64,000 bases of DNA from Pseudomonas sp. RIT-PI-r (GCF_001297015.1 NZ_LIGE01000038.1:1-64000); one strand, 5' to 3'; positions 1-8,970 are shown, counted from the stretch's first letter. Notes: a model not told the origin generated them from the sequence alone. Made by a program: numbers and translations.

Positions 1-401
1 CCTGAGTTCGGCTCGATATTTCAGGTCGGCGTAGATCAGTAGATCTGACTCGACCAGTCCATTTTTCGTCGGGAGAGGGAGCCGATCTCGGTTGCTTTCA
101 AATCCTGGGTTCGGCTCGATATTTCAGATCGGCCTAGATCAGTAGATCTGACTCGGCCAGTCCACTTTTCGACGGGAGAGGGAGCCGATCTCGGTTGCTT
201 TCAAATCCTGAGTTCGGCTCGATATTTCAGGTCGGCGTAGATCAGTAGATCTGACTCGACCAGTCCATTTTTCGTCGGGAGAGGGAGCCGATCTCGGTTG
301 CTTTCAAATCCTGGGTTCGGCTCGATATTTCAGGTCGGCGTAAATTGGCAGAACACCGCGGTCAGTCCCCTCTCCCTTTGGGAGAGGGCTAGGGTGAGGG
401 G
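1..401. repeat. 103-bp tandem repeat array with stem-loop end
   Basis: Units beginning CCTGAGTTCGGCTCG or CCTGGGTTCGGCTCG start at 1, 104, 207 and 310, so the period is exactly 103 bp; three are full and the fourth breaks off near 343. Copies differ by a few substitutions. The array may continue to the left of the window. It ends in a stem-loop at 368-388 (CCCTCTCCC, TTT, GGGAGAGGG) followed by AGGGTGAGGGG. The same unit and end recur at 47256-47524, so this is a dispersed repeat family whose unit has been amplified here. It sits just beyond the stop of eatR. Confidence 0.9.
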
Positions 402-405
402 CCTT

Positions 406-2319
406 CTAACTGACTCGCCGCTCGATCCCATGCTTACGCAGCTTCCTGTAAAGAGTGTTGCGGCTGACCCCCAGTTGCTGCGCCGTATGGGTCATGTGCC
501 AGCGAGTTTGCTCCAGCACATTGAGCAGAGCCGACCGCTCGGCATCTTCCAGCGGATGATCGGATTCATCCACCGCTCGTACTGCCGGACTCCCCTGCCG
601 AATCATCACCGGCAAATCCTCAATCCCGATCCGCCCTTCATCACACAACGCCGCCAATGTACGCAGCACATTGCGCAACTGCCGCACATTGCCCGGCCAG
701 TTGAATGCCAGCAACGCCTGACGCGCCGCCTCGTCGATCATGATCGTATCGCCGCCCGCCTCTTCAGCCAGCAAAAAATCCAGCAATTGCGATTTATCAC
801 TGCGCGCGCGTAGCGCAGGCAGTGCCACTTCCAGCCCGTTGAGCCGGTAATACAGATCTTCGCGGAAGCTGCCATCGGCGACCCGCTCCAGCAGATTGCG
901 GTGGGTAGCGCTGATGATCCGCACGTTGACCGCTTCCGGTTCGCCACCGATCGGCACCACTTGTCGATCCTCCAGCACCCGCAACAACCGTGTCTGCAAG
1001 GCCAGCGGCATGTCACCGATTTCATCAAGGAACAAAGTGCCGCCATCGGCCTGCTGCAACTTGCCGCGCATGCCGTCCTTGCGTGCGCCAGTAAAACTGC
1101 CACCGCGATAGCCGAATAATTCGCTCTCGATCAGGCTTTCAGGAATGGCCGCGCAATTGAGAGCGACGAAGGCTTTGCTCGAGCGCTGGCTGGCCTGATG
1201 CACAGCCTTGGCGAACGCTTCTTTGCCCGAGCCGGTTTCGCCATTGACCAATAGCGGCACGTCCCGTTCGAACACCCGCAGGGCTTTGCGGAAATCGGCT
1301 TGCAGCGCGGCGTCTCCCAGACAGATCCCGGACAGTCGTGGCGCTGCTATTGGTTTTGCCGCCTGCATGAGCGGCGTCGGTTTACGCGACTCACCGCGCA
1401 ACACCGCGAACAGATGCCGGCCGTCGCGGGTGTGCAGCGGCCAACTGGCGCTGGCATTGGCGCTGGCGCGACCGAGCAGTTCATCCAGCGAGCAATCGAA
1501 GAACGCTTCGACCGGTTTACCGAGCAATCCTCCGCGAATATGCCCGAGCAGGTTCAGTGCACTCTGATTGACCGCACTGATCCGCCCCTCCCCGTCAAAC
1601 GCCAGCAAGCCTTCGCTGAACAGCCCGACCGACTCGGCCTGCAAGTGGAAACGCAGCAGCCATTGGTTATCGAAACAGCGCAGGAAGTAGCAGCTCTCGA
1701 TCATCTTCGCCGACAGATTGACCAGCGCCATGGTGTGGAACTGGCTCTGCCGCGAGACGTCGTGGCGGGCCGAGGACACGTCGAGGACCGCGAGCAATTC
1801 ACCGTGTGGGTCGAACACCGGGCTCGCCGAACAGGTCAGGCCGGTATGACGGCCGCGAAAGTGTTCATCCTGATGAATCGTCAGCGCCTGACGCTCGACC
1901 AGACAAGTGCCGATGCCATTGGTGCCTTCGCAGGCCTCGCTCCAGTCAGCGCCGAGCCACAAACCGGCGCGCTCGAAGATCTTGCGCTCGGCGGGTGCGG
2001 TGACGCAGTTGAGGATCACCCCGCGCGCGTCGGTCAGCAGCACCGCGTGGCCGGCGCCGGAGAGCTGTTGATGCAGGCTGCTCATTTCGTTGCCGGCGAT
2101 CTGCAGAACCTGTTGCAGACGTTCGCGGCTTTCCAGTACCCGGCCATGTTCGAGCACGGTCGGCGCCATGCTCAGCGCCGGGTCGAGGTGATAGTCCTCA
2201 AGGCAGCGAAGCCAGGAGCGCGCAATCGACGGATCGGCGCCGGGCCCGTGCAGGTGCCGCTTGCCCTGACTGACGGTGAGGACCTGCTGAGCATGGCGAC
2301 TCAAATGGTTGTCGTGCAT
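406..2319 (-). CDS. eatR: Sigma-54-dependent activator of ethanolamine catabolism (EatR-like, AcoR/Fis family)
   Basis: 637-residue bacterial enhancer-binding protein. Residues about 70-210 form a GAF-type sensory region and about 225-310 a PAS-like segment. The AAA+ domain spans about 325-560, with Walker A GETGSGKE at 360-367, the sigma-54 contact loop as GSFTGA at 407-412 (Ser replaces the usual Ala, a variant seen in AcoR-like proteins) and Walker B LFLDEIGDM at 429-437. A Fis-type helix-turn-helix is at 608-632. It is divergent from the aldehyde dehydrogenase-permease-eutBC genes. In P. aeruginosa EatR (PA4021) activates the equivalent operon with RpoN. Ethanolamine or a metabolite is the likely signal, by inference from position. 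Confidence 0.88.
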   Translation of the reverse strand: MHDNHLSRHAQQVLTVSQGKRHLHGPGADPSIARSWLRCLEDYHLDPALSMAPTVLEHGRVLESRERLQQVLQIAGNEMSSLHQQLSGAGHAVLLTDARGVILNCVTAPAERKIFERAGLWLGADWSEACEGTNGIGTCLVERQALTIHQDEHFRGRHTGLTCSASPVFDPHGELLAVLDVSSARHDVSRQSQFHTMALVNLSAKMIESCYFLRCFDNQWLLRFHLQAESVGLFSEGLLAFDGEGRISAVNQSALNLLGHIRGGLLGKPVEAFFDCSLDELLGRASANASASWPLHTRDGRHLFAVLRGESRKPTPLMQAAKPIAAPRLSGICLGDAALQADFRKALRVFERDVPLLVNGETGSGKEAFAKAVHQASQRSSKAFVALNCAAIPESLIESELFGYRGGSFTGARKDGMRGKLQQADGGTLFLDEIGDMPLALQTRLLRVLEDRQVVPIGGEPEAVNVRIISATHRNLLERVADGSFREDLYYRLNGLEVALPALRARSDKSQLLDFLLAEEAGGDTIMIDEAARQALLAFNWPGNVRQLRNVLRTLAALCDEGRIGIEDLPVMIRQGSPAVRAVDESDHPLEDAERSALLNVLEQTRWHMTHTAQQLGVSRNTLYRKLRKHGIERRVS

Positions 2320-2345
2320 TTCTTATTGTTCTCCATATTCCCCGT

Positions 2346-2430
2346 GTAGGAGCTGCCGAAGGCTGCGATCTTTTGATCTTGTATTTTTGAAGATCAAGAT
2401 CAAAAGATCGCAGCCCGCGGCAGCTCCTAC
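2346..2430. repeat. REP-like inverted pair, family A (GTAGGAGCTGCCG)
   Basis: Arm GTAGGAGCTGCCGAAGGCTG is answered by its near-complement ending CAGCTCCTAC, with a short AT-rich centre. This is one of seven family A copies in the window (also near 31.1, 33.2, 41.3, 42.3, 43.5 and 60.5 kb). It lies between eatR and its candidate activator sites. Confidence 0.85.
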
Positions 2431-2504
2431 AGGGGTTGCTGTTGGCTGAGCATCCTCCAGCTCAAGCACCATTGCAATGCTGGCAAGACTGCCCGGTCAC
2501 CGGC

Positions 2505-2555
2505 TGTGCCAGAAACGGTACAAACTGTCACCCCACCTGTACCGAAACCGTCACA
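2505..2555. promoter_or_regulatory. Two candidate EatR upstream activating sites
   Basis: Two dyads share the pattern TGTNCC-N6-nnnACA: TGTGCCAGAAACGGTACA at 2505-2522 and TGTACCGAAACCGTCACA at 2538-2555. They start 33 bp apart, about three helical turns, and centre roughly 131 and 98 bp upstream of the start point predicted from the -24/-12 promoter at 2619. Tandem dyads on one face of the helix about 100 bp upstream are typical for AcoR-type activators. Assignment to EatR is inference. Confidence 0.55.
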
Positions 2556-2618
2556 GACACAATCCACTCGTCCGACAAAAATCTGCCAAGCCCTTGATTT
2601 GCCTGACCTGCACGGCAG

Positions 2619-2634
2619 TGGCCCGACCTTTGCT
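2619..2634 (+). promoter_or_regulatory. Sigma-54 -24/-12 promoter
   Basis: TGGCCCGACCTTTGCT carries the invariant GG and GC at the required 12-bp spacing and matches the RpoN consensus TGGCACG-N4-TTGC closely. The predicted start of transcription is near 2645. A ribosome binding site AAGGAG follows at 2685-2690, nine bases before the ATG at 2700. The neighbouring gene codes for a sigma-54 activator. Confidence 0.8.
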
Positions 2635-2699
2635 CTACGCTTATAGCAAGCGCACTTGCGCGTTTCTCTAATAAGTACAAAGCCAAGGAGAACATCATC

Positions 2700-4220
2700 A
2701 TGCGTTACGCTCACCCCGGTACTGAAGGCGCCAAAGTTTCGTTCAAAGCCAAGTACGGTAACTACATCGGCGGCGAGTTCGTCGCGCCTGTCAAAGGTCA
2801 GTACTTCACCAACACCTCGCCAGTGAATGGCCAACCGATTGCCGAATTCCCGCGTTCAACTGCCGAAGACATCGATAAGGCACTGGACGCCGCCCACGCC
2901 GCAGCCGACGCGTGGGGCGCGACCTCCGTGCAGGCGCGCTCGCTGATCCTGCTGAAAATCGCCGACCGCATCGAACAGAACCTCGAACTGCTGGCGATCA
3001 CCGAAACCTGGGACAACGGCAAAGCCATCCGCGAAACCCTCAACGCTGACATCCCGCTCGCCGCCGACCACTTCCGCTACTACGCCGGGTGCATCCGTGC
3101 CCAGGAAGGCAGCGCTGCCGAAATCGACGGCAACACCGTGGCCTATCACATTCACGAACCACTGGGCGTGGTCGGTCAGATCATCCCGTGGAACTTCCCG
3201 ATCCTGATGGCCGCGTGGAAACTGGCGCCAGCCCTGGCAGCGGGTAACTGCGTGGTGCTCAAGCCTGCCGAGCAGACTCCGCTGGGTATTTCCGTGCTGG
3301 TCGAACTGATCGGCGATCTGCTGCCACCGGGCGTGCTGAACATTGTTCAGGGTTACGGCAAAGAAGCCGGCGAAGCCCTGGCCACCAGCAAACGCATCGC
3401 TAAAATCGCCTTCACTGGCTCGACCCCGGTCGGCTCGCACATCATGAAATGCGCCGCCGAGAACATCATTCCGTCCACCGTGGAACTGGGCGGCAAGTCG
3501 CCGAACATCTTCTTCGAAGACATCATGCAGGCCGAACCGACCTTTATCGAAAAGGCCGCTGAAGGTCTGGTGCTGGCGTTCTTCAACCAGGGCGAAGTCT
3601 GCACCTGCCCTTCCCGCGCATTGGTGCAGGAATCGATCTACGACGAGTTCATGGCCGTCGTCATGAAGAAGGTCCTGCAAATCAAACGCGGCGATCCGCT
3701 GGACACCGACACCATGGTCGGCGCGCAGGCGTCCGAGCAGCAATTCGACAAGATTCTTTCGTATCTGGAAATCGCCAAGGGCGAAGGCGCCGAGCTGCTG
3801 ACTGGCGGCAAGGTAGAAAAACTCGAGGGCAACCTGTCGACCGGCTATTACATCCAGCCGACCCTGCTCAAGGGCACCAACAAGATGCGCGTGTTCCAGG
3901 AAGAAATCTTCGGCCCGGTGGTGAGCATCACCACCTTCAAGGACGAAGCCGAAGCCCTGGCGATTGCCAACGACACCGAATTCGGCCTCGGCGCCGGCCT
4001 GTGGACCCGCGACATCAACCGCGCCTACCGCATGGGCCGGGCGATCAAGGCCGGGCGCGTGTGGACCAACTGCTACCACCTGTATCCGGCGCATGCCGCG
4101 TTTGGTGGTTACAAGAAGTCCGGCGTTGGCCGTGAGACGCACAAGATGATGCTCGATCACTACCAGCAGACGAAAAACCTGCTGGTGAGCTACGACATCA
4201 ATCCGTTGGGCTTCTTCTAA
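2700..4220 (+). CDS. exaC: NAD-dependent acetaldehyde dehydrogenase (ExaC/AldB type)
   Basis: 506 residues, the normal length for the ExaC/AldB branch of the aldehyde dehydrogenase superfamily. The general-base Glu262 lies in VELGGKSPN and the nucleophile Cys301 in FFNQGEVC. It would oxidise the acetaldehyde released by EutBC to acetate, using NAD. It is the first gene after the sigma-54 promoter, and the strong AAGGAG ribosome binding site supports the ATG chosen. The ExaC name rests on close likeness to the ethanol-oxidation enzyme; the context makes ethanolamine the physiological source of aldehyde. The corresponding P. aeruginosa gene is PA4022. Confidence 0.9.
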   Translation: MRYAHPGTEGAKVSFKAKYGNYIGGEFVAPVKGQYFTNTSPVNGQPIAEFPRSTAEDIDKALDAAHAAADAWGATSVQARSLILLKIADRIEQNLELLAITETWDNGKAIRETLNADIPLAADHFRYYAGCIRAQEGSAAEIDGNTVAYHIHEPLGVVGQIIPWNFPILMAAWKLAPALAAGNCVVLKPAEQTPLGISVLVELIGDLLPPGVLNIVQGYGKEAGEALATSKRIAKIAFTGSTPVGSHIMKCAAENIIPSTVELGGKSPNIFFEDIMQAEPTFIEKAAEGLVLAFFNQGEVCTCPSRALVQESIYDEFMAVVMKKVLQIKRGDPLDTDTMVGAQASEQQFDKILSYLEIAKGEGAELLTGGKVEKLEGNLSTGYYIQPTLLKGTNKMRVFQEEIFGPVVSITTFKDEAEALAIANDTEFGLGAGLWTRDINRAYRMGRAIKAGRVWTNCYHLYPAHAAFGGYKKSGVGRETHKMMLDHYQQTKNLLVSYDINPLGFF

Positions 4221-4268
4221 GCGGATGGGGGGCGAAGCAGTCGTTTCTGCATCGCCCCTCAGATAGCT

Positions 4269-4360
4269 TTCGCGAGCAGGCTCGCTCCCACAGGGAACTG
4301 CGTGCACCTGCAATGTTCGACTCGACACAACTCCAGTGTGGGAGCGAGCCTGCTCGCGAA
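4269..4360. repeat. REP-like inverted pair, family B (GCGAGCCTGCTCGCG)
   Basis: TTCGCGAGCAGGCTCGCTCCCAC at 4269-4291 faces its exact complement at 4338-4360. This is the first of seven family B sites (also near 12.1, 29.1, 46.2, 49.5, 53.9 and 62.7 kb). It lies in the gap between exaC and the permease gene and could form a long hairpin in the operon transcript. Confidence 0.88.
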
Positions 4361-4422
4361 AGCGGCGTGCCATTCAACCCGATGTTTCCTGACGGAGCAC
4401 CCGGGCCAATACAACAATAAAA

Positions 4423-5886
4423 ATGGTGAACCCTATGCCTAGCGAATCCCCGGCTGGCGCTCCGGCGTCCGGCGCTTCTGTCGACTTCGAAAAAGTCGGA
4501 TCGGATTACTTTCAACAACGCGAACTGAAAAAAGGCGCCGCCGGCTGGGTTCTGCTGGTGGGTCTGGGCGTTGCCTATGTCATTTCCGGTGACTACGCCG
4601 GCTGGAACTTCGGTCTCGCACAAGGCGGCTGGGGCGGTATGTTTCTGGCGACGCTGCTGATGGCCACCATGTACCTGTGCATGTGCTTTTCTCTGGCCGA
4701 GTTGTCTTCGATGATCCCCACCGCCGGCGGTGGCTACGGTTTTGCGCGCAGTGCTTTCGGGCCGTGGGGCGGGTTTCTCACCGGCACCGCGATCCTCATC
4801 GAGTACGCCATTGCCCCAGCGGCCATCGCGGTGTTTATCGGCGCTTACTGCGAGTCGCTATTCGGCATCGGCGGCTGGATGATCTATCTGGCCTTCTACA
4901 TCATTTTCATTGCCATCCACATTTTCGGCGTCGGCGAGGCGCTCAAGCTGATGTTCGTCATTACGGCCATTGCCGCGCTGGCGCTGGGGGTATTTCTGGT
5001 GGCGATGGTTCCGCACTTCGACGTCGCCAACCTGCTCGACATTCCGGTCACCGCCGCAGCGGGCGCCAGTCCGTTTCTGCCATTCGGCTATGTCGGCGTC
5101 TGGGCAGCGATCCCCTATGCGATCTGGTTCTTTCTTGCCGTTGAAGGTGTGCCGCTGGCAGCAGAAGAAACCAAGAACCCCAAGCGTGACCTGCCGCGCG
5201 GTCTGATCGGCGCCATGTTGGTGCTGCTCATGTTTGCCCTGTTGATTCTGATCGTCGGCCCTGGCGGTGCAGGCGCCAACTCGCTGCTGACCTCTGGCAA
5301 CCCGTTGGTCGAAGCGTTGACCAAGGCTTATGGCGGCTCGACCTGGATGGGCAGTTTCGTCAATCTCGTGGGCCTTGCCGGCTTGATCGCGAGTTTCTTC
5401 TCGATCATTTATGCCTACTCGCGACAGATTTTCGCGCTGTCGCGGGCCGGCTACCTGCCACGCAAACTGTCCGAAACCAATAAGAGCAAGGCACCGGTCC
5501 TGGCGCTGGTGATTCCCGGCATCATCGGTTTCGGCCTGTCGCTGACCGGTCAGGGCGATCTGCTTATTCTAGTGGCGGTGTTCGGCGCAACCATTTCCTA
5601 CGTGCTGATGATGGCCGCGCACATCACTTTGCGGATTCGCCGCCCCAAAATGGACCGGCCGTACCGCACACCGGGCGGCATCTTCACCTCCGGCGTGGCC
5701 TTGGTGCTGGCGTGCATTGCCGTGGTGGCGGGCTTCCTGGTCGATCCACGGGTGGTAATCGGTGCCGCCGTCATCTATGGAGTGTTAATTGCTTACTTTG
5801 CGTTCTACAGTCGACATCACTTGGTAGCAGGCACGCCGGAAGAAGAATTCGCGGCGATCCAGAAGGCTGAGCAAGCCTTGCACTGA
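4423..5886 (+). CDS. eat: Ethanolamine permease (APC family)
   Basis: 487 residues, largely hydrophobic, with about 12 predicted membrane helices from residue 32 on and the pattern of the ethanolamine permease branch of the amino acid/polyamine/organocation family, beginning KKGAAGWVLLVGLGVAYVIS. It would import ethanolamine across the inner membrane. It lies between the aldehyde dehydrogenase and eutB. The start is uncertain: the ATG at 4435 (fifth codon) has GGTGA five bases upstream, whereas the ATG at 4423 has no clear ribosome site. The first 30 residues are polar and low in complexity. Confidence 0.88.
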   Translation: MVNPMPSESPAGAPASGASVDFEKVGSDYFQQRELKKGAAGWVLLVGLGVAYVISGDYAGWNFGLAQGGWGGMFLATLLMATMYLCMCFSLAELSSMIPTAGGGYGFARSAFGPWGGFLTGTAILIEYAIAPAAIAVFIGAYCESLFGIGGWMIYLAFYIIFIAIHIFGVGEALKLMFVITAIAALALGVFLVAMVPHFDVANLLDIPVTAAAGASPFLPFGYVGVWAAIPYAIWFFLAVEGVPLAAEETKNPKRDLPRGLIGAMLVLLMFALLILIVGPGGAGANSLLTSGNPLVEALTKAYGGSTWMGSFVNLVGLAGLIASFFSIIYAYSRQIFALSRAGYLPRKLSETNKSKAPVLALVIPGIIGFGLSLTGQGDLLILVAVFGATISYVLMMAAHITLRIRRPKMDRPYRTPGGIFTSGVALVLACIAVVAGFLVDPRVVIGAAVIYGVLIAYFAFYSRHHLVAGTPEEEFAAIQKAEQALH

Positions 5887-5938
5887 GTGCTGAGAATCCC
5901 GGCGCAGGCTCGGTCTGCGCCGTCACGGAGAATTGTGT

Positions 5939-7333
5939 ATGGCCAGTTTCGCCCACACGGTCGGCGCCCAGACCTATCGTTTCGACAGCCTCAAGGACGT
6001 CATGGCCAAGGCCAGCCCGGCGCGCTCCGGCGACTTCCTCGCCGGCGTCGCGGCGCTCAACGACGGCGAGCGGGTGGCTGCGCAAATGGCGCTGGCCGAC
6101 ATCCCGCTCACGCACTTCCTGCAGGAAGCGCTGATTCCCTACGAGTCCGATGAGGTCACCCGGCTGATCATCGACACTCACGATAAACAAGCCTTTGCCG
6201 TAGTCAGCCACCTCACTGTCGGTGGTTTCCGCGACTGGCTGCTCAGCGACGCCGCCGACGAAACCAGCCTGCGCGCCCTCGCCCCCGGCCTGACCCCGGA
6301 AATGGTCGCCGCCGTGTCGAAGATCATGCGCGTGCAGGATCTGGTGCTGGTGGCGCAAAAGATTCGCGTGGTGACGAAGTTTCGCGGCACCCTCGGCCTG
6401 CGCGGGCGTCTGTCGACGCGCCTGCAACCCAATCATCCAACCGACGAGCCGTCCGGCATTGCCGCAAGCATTCTCGACGGCCTGCTCTACGGCAATGGCG
6501 ACGCGATGATCGGCATCAACCCGGCCACCGACAGCATCGCCTCGATCTGCGCCATGCTGGAGATGCTCGACGCAATCATCCAGCGCTACGACATCCCGAC
6601 CCAGGCCTGCGTGCTGACGCACGTCACCACCTCCATCGAGGCGATCAACCGTGGCGTGCCGCTGGATCTGGTGTTCCAGTCGATTGCCGGCACCGAAGCC
6701 GCCAACGCCAGTTTCGGCATCAACCTCAACGTATTGCAGGAAGGCTACGACGCTGGCCTGAGCCTGAATCGCGGCACGCTTGGGCAGAATCTGATGTATT
6801 TCGAAACTGGTCAGGGCAGTGCACTGTCGGCCAACGCCCACCACGGCGTCGACCAACAGACCTGCGAAACCCGAGCCTACGCCGTGGCGCGACATTTCAA
6901 ACCGTTCCTGGTCAACACCGTCGTAGGATTTATCGGCCCGGAATACCTCTACAACGGCAAACAGATCATCCGCGCCGGCCTCGAAGACCATTTTTGCGGC
7001 AAGTTGCTCGGCGTGCCGATGGGCTGCGACATCTGCTACACCAACCACGCCGAAGCCGATCAGGACGACATGGACACCCTGCTGACCCTCTTGGGTGTTG
7101 CCGGGATCAACTTCATCATGGGCATCCCCGGCTCCGACGACATCATGCTCAACTACCAGACCACGTCGTTCCACGACGCACTCTACGCGCGCCAGACCCT
7201 GGGCCTGAAACCGGCGCCGGAGTTCGAGCAATGGCTGGCGAACATGGGTATTTTCACGCAAGCGGATGGCAAGGTTCGCTTCGGTAACAACTTGCCGCCG
7301 GCCTTCCGCCAGGCTCTGGCGCAACTGGGATGA
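5939..7333 (+). CDS. eutB: Ethanolamine ammonia-lyase large subunit EutB
   Basis: 464 residues, the family's usual length. EutB is the TIM-barrel catalytic subunit that, with EutC and adenosylcobalamin, splits ethanolamine to acetaldehyde and ammonia. Recognisable stretches include RLQPNHPTDEPSG, VLTHVTTS and NANFG-like NASFGINLNVLQEG. GGAG at 5927-5930 is eight bases before the ATG at 5939; a TTG two codons earlier is less likely. The last bases overlap eutC by four (ATGA). No eutA reactivase or microcompartment shell genes are nearby, so this is the short, shell-free version of the pathway. Confidence 0.96.
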   Translation: MASFAHTVGAQTYRFDSLKDVMAKASPARSGDFLAGVAALNDGERVAAQMALADIPLTHFLQEALIPYESDEVTRLIIDTHDKQAFAVVSHLTVGGFRDWLLSDAADETSLRALAPGLTPEMVAAVSKIMRVQDLVLVAQKIRVVTKFRGTLGLRGRLSTRLQPNHPTDEPSGIAASILDGLLYGNGDAMIGINPATDSIASICAMLEMLDAIIQRYDIPTQACVLTHVTTSIEAINRGVPLDLVFQSIAGTEAANASFGINLNVLQEGYDAGLSLNRGTLGQNLMYFETGQGSALSANAHHGVDQQTCETRAYAVARHFKPFLVNTVVGFIGPEYLYNGKQIIRAGLEDHFCGKLLGVPMGCDICYTNHAEADQDDMDTLLTLLGVAGINFIMGIPGSDDIMLNYQTTSFHDALYARQTLGLKPAPEFEQWLANMGIFTQADGKVRFGNNLPPAFRQALAQLG

Positions 7334-8163
7334 GTCGTATGGATAAACCGCCCGTGGACCCACAAAACCCTTGGCTGGAACTGCGCCGCCTGACGCCCGC
7401 GCGCATCGCTCTGGGCCGCACTGGCACCAGCCTGCCGACCAGCGCGCAACTGGATTTCCAGTTCGCCCACGCCCAAGCGCGCGATGCTGTGCACTTGCCA
7501 TTCGATCACGCCGGGCTCAGCGCGCAACTGACTGAGCGCGGGCGTGAGAGCCTGCTGCTGCACAGCGCCGCTGTGGACCGCAACAGCTATCTGCAACGCC
7601 CGGATCTGGGGCGCAAACTGAGCGATGACTCGGCCCAGCACTTGCGTGATTACGCGGCCGCGCATCCGGGCGGCGTCGATCTGGCGATTGTCGTGGCTGA
7701 CGGCTTGTCGGCGCTGGCGGTTCACCGGCATACCTTGCCATTTATCACGCAACTGGAAGAACAGATGGGCGGCGATGGCTGGTCAATCGCGCCCGTCGTG
7801 CTGGTGGAACAGGGCCGCGTCGCGGTCGGCGATGAAATCGGCCAGTTGCTCGGCGCAAAAATGCTGGTGATGCTGATCGGCGAGCGTCCAGGCCTCAGCT
7901 CGCCGGACAGCCTCGGTTTATATTTCACCTACAATCCAAAAGTCGGACTGACCGATGCCTACCGCAATTGCATCTCCAACGTGCGGCTCGAAGGCTTGAG
8001 CTACGGCATGGCGGCGCATCGCTTGTTGTATCTGATGCGTGAGGCCTGTCGGCGGCAGTTGTCGGGGGTCAACCTGAAGGACGAAGCTCAGGTTCAGACG
8101 CTGGAATCGGACGCCGGTGTAGACATGAAAGGCAATTTCCTACTCGATCCGCCCTCAACCTGA
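7330..8163 (+). CDS. eutC: Ethanolamine ammonia-lyase small subunit EutC
   Basis: 277 residues, typical for EutC, the small subunit that helps bind adenosylcobalamin in the EutBC complex. The ATG at 7330 overlaps the stop of eutB (ATGA), implying translational coupling and equal output of subunits; a second ATG lies three codons in. C-terminal motifs such as GLYFTYNPKVGLTDAYRNCI and SNVRLEGLSYG are characteristic. It is the last gene of the ethanolamine operon; no clear terminator follows before the acetyltransferase. Confidence 0.95.
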   Translation: MSRMDKPPVDPQNPWLELRRLTPARIALGRTGTSLPTSAQLDFQFAHAQARDAVHLPFDHAGLSAQLTERGRESLLLHSAAVDRNSYLQRPDLGRKLSDDSAQHLRDYAAAHPGGVDLAIVVADGLSALAVHRHTLPFITQLEEQMGGDGWSIAPVVLVEQGRVAVGDEIGQLLGAKMLVMLIGERPGLSSPDSLGLYFTYNPKVGLTDAYRNCISNVRLEGLSYGMAAHRLLYLMREACRRQLSGVNLKDEAQVQTLESDAGVDMKGNFLLDPPST

Positions 8164-8278
8164 ACCGTTTCCGCATTGCGTTTCTGCGCCGGTTTCAGGC
8201 AGGATCGATGCACGGCCGCCCGGGTTTCCCATCGCCGTCAGAGCAGTTGAAGACAGCCACTTGAAGACGAGACCTATC

Positions 8279-8740
8279 ATGCGGATTATTCAAGCGACCC
8301 TCGAACATCTGGATTTGTTAACTCCGTTGTTCGTCAAGTATCGCGAGTTCTACGGTTCCCTGCCTTATCCGGACTCCTCCCGCGCCTTCCTCGAAAAACG
8401 CCTGCGGCGCAAGGAATCGGTGATCTATCTGGCGCTGGCCGATGATGACGACAAGAAGCTGATGGGCTTCTGCCAGCTCTACCCAAGTTTTTCATCGTTA
8501 TCGCTCAAACGCGTGTGGATCCTCAATGACATCTATGTCGCCGAAGACGCGCGCCGCCAACTGGTCGCCGACAACCTGATCCGCACTGCGAAGAAAATGG
8601 CCAAGGAAACCCAGGCCGTGCGCATGCGCGTCTCCACCAGCAGCAACAACGAAGTGGCGCAGAAAACCTACGAATCCATCGGGTTCAAGGAAGACACCGA
8701 GTTCAAGAACTATGTGCTGCCGATCAGCGACGAACTCTGA
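8279..8740 (+). CDS. GNAT family N-acetyltransferase
   Basis: 153 residues from the ATG at 8279. The fold pattern is that of a single-domain GCN5-related acetyltransferase: N-terminal strand-helix, central FCQLYPSFSSLSLKRVWILNDIYV, the acetyl-CoA loop in EDARRQLVADNLIRTAKKMA, and a C-terminal NNEVAQKTYESIGF typical of the family. The pyrophosphate loop lacks the classic R/Q-x-x-G-x-G/A glycines, being A-R-R-Q-L-V-A. The substrate cannot be told. It stands alone between the ethanolamine operon and dedA. Confidence 0.85.
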   Translation: MRIIQATLEHLDLLTPLFVKYREFYGSLPYPDSSRAFLEKRLRRKESVIYLALADDDDKKLMGFCQLYPSFSSLSLKRVWILNDIYVAEDARRQLVADNLIRTAKKMAKETQAVRMRVSTSSNNEVAQKTYESIGFKEDTEFKNYVLPISDEL

Positions 8741-8759
8741 TCGCGGATACAACCTGTGA

Positions 8760-8779
8760 TGAGGGAGCCCGCTCCCTCA
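8760..8779. other. Perfect palindrome after the GNAT gene
   Basis: TGAGGGAGCCCGCTCCCTCA can form a strong hairpin 19 bases after the acetyltransferase stop. There is no T-run on the plus strand, so it is at best an mRNA 3' stabiliser or a worn REP copy rather than an intrinsic terminator. Confidence 0.5.
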
Positions 8780-8863
8780 GAAACGCAAAACGCGTCCCTG
8801 ACAATTGTTCACACCTCGACATCCCTCGCTACAAAACCAACGCGCTTTTCATCCTTCAGACCG

Positions 8864-8869
8864 TATAAT
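8864..8869 (+). promoter_or_regulatory. Candidate -10 box of dedA
   Basis: A perfect TATAAT at 8864-8869 lies about 100 bases before the dedA start. No good -35 hexamer is seen 17 bp upstream, so the call is tentative. If used, the leader would be about 95 bases long. Confidence 0.4.
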
Positions 8870-8970
8870 CCCGATCTTTCCGGCTTGTAAGAAAAACTAC
8901 ACCCGCTTGTAGGCTTACACGAAGTCATCCGCACAGGCCTGCCGAGTCCGGCCGTCAAACAGGTGCCCCC

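Noticed and set aside
1..342. CRISPR array
   Set aside because: Whole 103-bp units repeat without unique spacers, and no cas genes are present.
1300..2349. 349-codon open frame antisense to eatR
   Set aside because: Covers the conserved AAA+ and GAF regions in reverse; no independent signal.
2856..4373. 505-codon open frame antisense to exaC
   Set aside because: Shadow of a well-conserved aldehyde dehydrogenase; no recognisable protein features.
5771..7501. 576-codon open frame antisense to eutB
   Set aside because: Composition bias of the opposite strand; eutB is intact and full length.
8760..8779. Intrinsic terminator after the GNAT gene
   Set aside because: The palindrome is perfect but no T-run follows on either strand.
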